NCBI GenBank assembly: GCA_009783865.1
Contig: WRCR01000174.1
Coordinates: 1 to 7,799, forward strand
Length of the DNA: 7,799 nucleotides
Origin: Planctomycetaceae bacterium
GTDB lineage: Bacteria > Planctomycetota > Planctomycetia > Pirellulales > Thermoguttaceae
Direction: 5' to 3'
Part shown: positions 6,714 to 7,799 of the stretch, piece by piece
Numbering within the stretch: position 1 is the stretch's first letter
How the letters are laid out: the number at the start of each line of letters is the position of its first letter
Made by a program: the position numbers and the translations under genes
Notes under the pieces: model-generated
Databases searched by the model: none
Told to the model about the DNA's origin: nothing
What the model saw: only the letters and a program-made list of their open reading frames with translations

Positions 6714-6733
6714 ATTCCCGCTTTCGCGGGAAT
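6714..6733. repeat. dRS3-like 20-bp inverted repeat, copy 2
   Basis: ATTCCCGCTTTCGCGGGAAT is a perfect inverted repeat with 8-bp arms and the loop TTTC. It fits the ATTCCC-N8-GGGAAT form described for neisserial dRS3 elements. Together with the following TGACGG it matches a palindromic repeat that I recall being widespread between genes in diverse bacteria. It could also stop transcription arriving from either side. Bases 6605-6759 carry no gene. Confidence 0.7.
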
Positions 6734-6759
6734 GACGGTTTTGGAGTTTTCGAACATAT

Positions 6760-7110
6760 CTACCATTCACTATTAACTATTAACTTCTTCCACTCCGCTT
6801 TGACACATTCGGCAAACGCTTCCAAGCGGTCATACTTGTTCACCCAAGTGGTGTATATCACGCCGCTAAATCCTTTGTGAACAGCGGCATCCTGCATCCA
6901 GTCACGGATTTTTTCTATCGGTTCCCCGTCGTAATATCCGGCGATAATCTGCGGATTACCCTGTTTTGCGAAATGAGCAAGCGAGTCCTTGCGGATAGCC
7001 GGATTTGAATTCCAGTTGCCGATAATCACATCCTTCGGCAGTTTTTCCCATGAACCGTACCACGGACCGTCACCCTTAACGAGGTAGTACTTTCCCGTCT
7101 TTTCAGAATG
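6760..7110 (-). pseudogene. 3' part of a broken TIM-barrel-like exported protein gene
   Basis: This frame reads HSEKTGKYYLVKGDGPWYG, then SWEKLPKDVIIGNWNSNP, QIIAGYYDGEP and GFSGVIYTTWVNKYDRLEAF. These look like late strands and helices of an alpha/beta barrel with aromatic-rich loop ends typical of sugar-active proteins. The block is coherent well upstream of the first possible in-frame start (a GTG at 7029, codon for Val in the middle of a strand), so it is the continuation of another gene and not an independent one. It belongs to the same gene as the 5' part at 7026-7550, in a different frame. From memory, similar full-length proteins in planctomycetes and relatives (often labelled hypothetical or GH20-like) have a long middle region between these parts. 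The last seven residues (LIVNSEW) come from a heptamer repeat and may not be original. Confidence 0.7.
6763..6783. repeat. Heptamer tandem repeat at the 3' end of the broken gene
   Basis: Read on the minus strand: TTAATAG, TTAATAG, TGAATGG; two identical 7-bp units and one diverged unit. It encodes the end of the 3' fragment including part of LIVNSEW and abuts its TAG stop. Confidence 0.45.
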
Positions 7111-7550
7111 GGTTCGGCAAGCGGTTCAGGAATTAGTACTCCGTCTTTGACGATGAACGGCGCATCGACGACGGGTTGTCCTTCGGCAAAGTTAGGGTCG
7201 ACCATCAGAATGGAGTTCGCATATCCGATTGGACAGACGGCGGCGATACAGTCGATTTTTAGACGGCGGCATTCGTCACGAAACCGTTTGACGTTTTGCT
7301 TATAGCGGTTGACTGTCCACGCATCGGACTTGGGGTCGCCGAGTATGCCGGAACTGAACTTGGTATCGGTCAGCAGAACGCCGTTGTATCCGGCTTTGGA
7401 AGCCCGATTCAACAGTTCGATGCCCTTATCGACATTCGCTTCGACAAGCAAATTGGTTGACAGAAAAAACCAGAGTCGGAGTTCCTCCGCAGAAACGGAA
7501 ATAGTCGGACAACCTAGCGTGAGCAGCAGGAAAAGAAAGATTCGAGGCAT
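7026..7550 (-). pseudogene. 5' part of the same broken exported TIM-barrel-like protein gene
   Basis: The start is intact: ATG at 7550, AGAGGA ribosome site about 8 nt upstream, and a signal peptide (MPRIFLFLLLTLGCPTISVSA). The mature part (about residues 22-145) reads like the first strands of an alpha/beta barrel: ELLNRASKAGYNGVLLTD, then RLKIDCIAAVCPIGYANSIL, then VDPNFAEGQPVVDAPFIV. After about EPLAEP (residue 147) the frame goes into basic, unstructured-looking sequence (KRRESTTSLRVTVRGT) and stops. Meanwhile a sensible protein continues in another frame from about 7110. The break is therefore near 7100-7115. Together the two parts give only about 265 aa, too short for a complete barrel, so a large internal deletion is more likely than a simple one-base shift. 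As it stands the product would be a secreted 174-aa fragment, probably non-functional. Its exact enzymatic class is not recognised. Confidence 0.7.
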
Positions 7551-7599
7551 AACATATTCCTCTGTGTTTTTCTATGTAAAAAGGAGCAAAAGACAAGCT

Positions 7600-7629
7600 A
7601 TTATATCATTTTTGTATTTGAAATTGCAG
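7600..7629 (-). promoter_or_regulatory. Candidate promoter of the broken gene
   Basis: On the minus strand, a perfect TATAAT (7600-7605) lies 18 bp from CTGCAA (7624-7629). Transcription would start near 7593, about 43 nt before the ATG at 7550. A small hairpin (GATTT-CTC-AAATC, 7639-7651) lies just upstream, between this promoter and the end of the next gene; it has no T-tract. Confidence 0.45.
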
Positions 7630-7669
7630 TATTTTACAGATTTCTCAAATCGCCCGGCAACCGGCAGCA

Positions 7670-7799
7670 TCACTTCTCCTGCACATACTTCCCGTCCTTC
7701 CAAATCCACACGGGTTGTACGAGAAGCAAGTCGTCGGGAACTTTGCGTCCGGCAATCAAGTCCTGAAAGACCTCCATCTTTCGCTGCCGCAAAGCGTCA
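7670..7799 (-). CDS. C-terminal end of an unrecognised protein (partial)
   Basis: An open frame enters from the right edge and ends with TGA at 7670-7672; 42 complete codons are in the window. They read DALRQRKMEVFQDLIAGRKV then PDDLLLVQPVWIWKDGKYVQ then EK. The composition and the helix-then-strand layout look like real protein, and the frame is on the same strand as the broken gene 119 bp downstream. The family cannot be told from this piece. The 5' end lies beyond the window. Confidence 0.6.
   Translation of the reverse strand, partial: DALRQRKMEVFQDLIAGRKVPDDLLLVQPVWIWKDGKYVQEK

Noticed and set aside
6644..6880. Plus-strand open frame containing DSRFRGNDG
   Set aside because: The peptide is the translation of the palindromic ATTCCCGC...GCGGGAAT repeat, and the rest is antisense to the broken gene.
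1..7799. CRISPR array, phage or transposase genes, toxin-antitoxin or other defence system
   Set aside because: I found no spaced identical direct repeats, no recombinase or transposase motifs, and no recognisable defence proteins in any frame.

Overview
The window looks like chromosomal DNA from a diderm bacterium rich in secreted carbohydrate-active enzymes. The best guess is a member of the Planctomycetota (or wider PVC group). This rests on a complete lpxD (lipid A synthesis, so an outer membrane), a large exported GH106-type glycosidase, a Gly/Cys-rich membrane-anchored protein with no obvious function, and Shine-Dalgarno sequences that are clear on some genes and absent on others. Taxonomy is inference; nothing in the window fixes it.

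Layout. Bases 1-171 hold no convincing gene, only a short 9-bp-period repeat and a possible outward promoter. Positions 172-5234 carry three minus-strand genes in tight succession (gaps of 55 and 46 bp), read in the order: 543-aa membrane-anchored protein, 107-aa protein with an L7/L12-like helical hairpin, 1001-aa exported GH106-family glycosidase. They could form one operon started from a promoter near 5275-5303. Positions 5235-5428 are a divergent control region. To its right, on the plus strand, a tRNA-Leu(UAG) with a strong promoter is followed almost at once by lpxD (5531-6604), with no terminator visible between them, so the two are probably on one transcript. A short intergenic stretch (6605-6759) carries a hairpin at the lpxD end and a pair of 20-bp palindromic repeats of the ATTCCC-N8-GGGAAT type. 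The minus strand then holds a broken gene (6760-7550) for an exported TIM-barrel-like protein: its start, signal peptide and promoter are intact, but its first and last parts are joined out of frame with the middle apparently missing. At the right edge is the C-terminal end of another minus-strand gene (7670 to beyond 7799).

How the parts work together. The GH106 enzyme and the remnant fit an organism that breaks down polysaccharides outside the cytoplasm. LpxD and tRNA-Leu are housekeeping. No defence system, CRISPR array, phage or transposase gene is visible. The most unusual items are the L7/L12-like hairpin in a small non-ribosomal protein, the tRNA-lpxD arrangement, the dRS3-like repeat pair and the internally deleted pseudogene.
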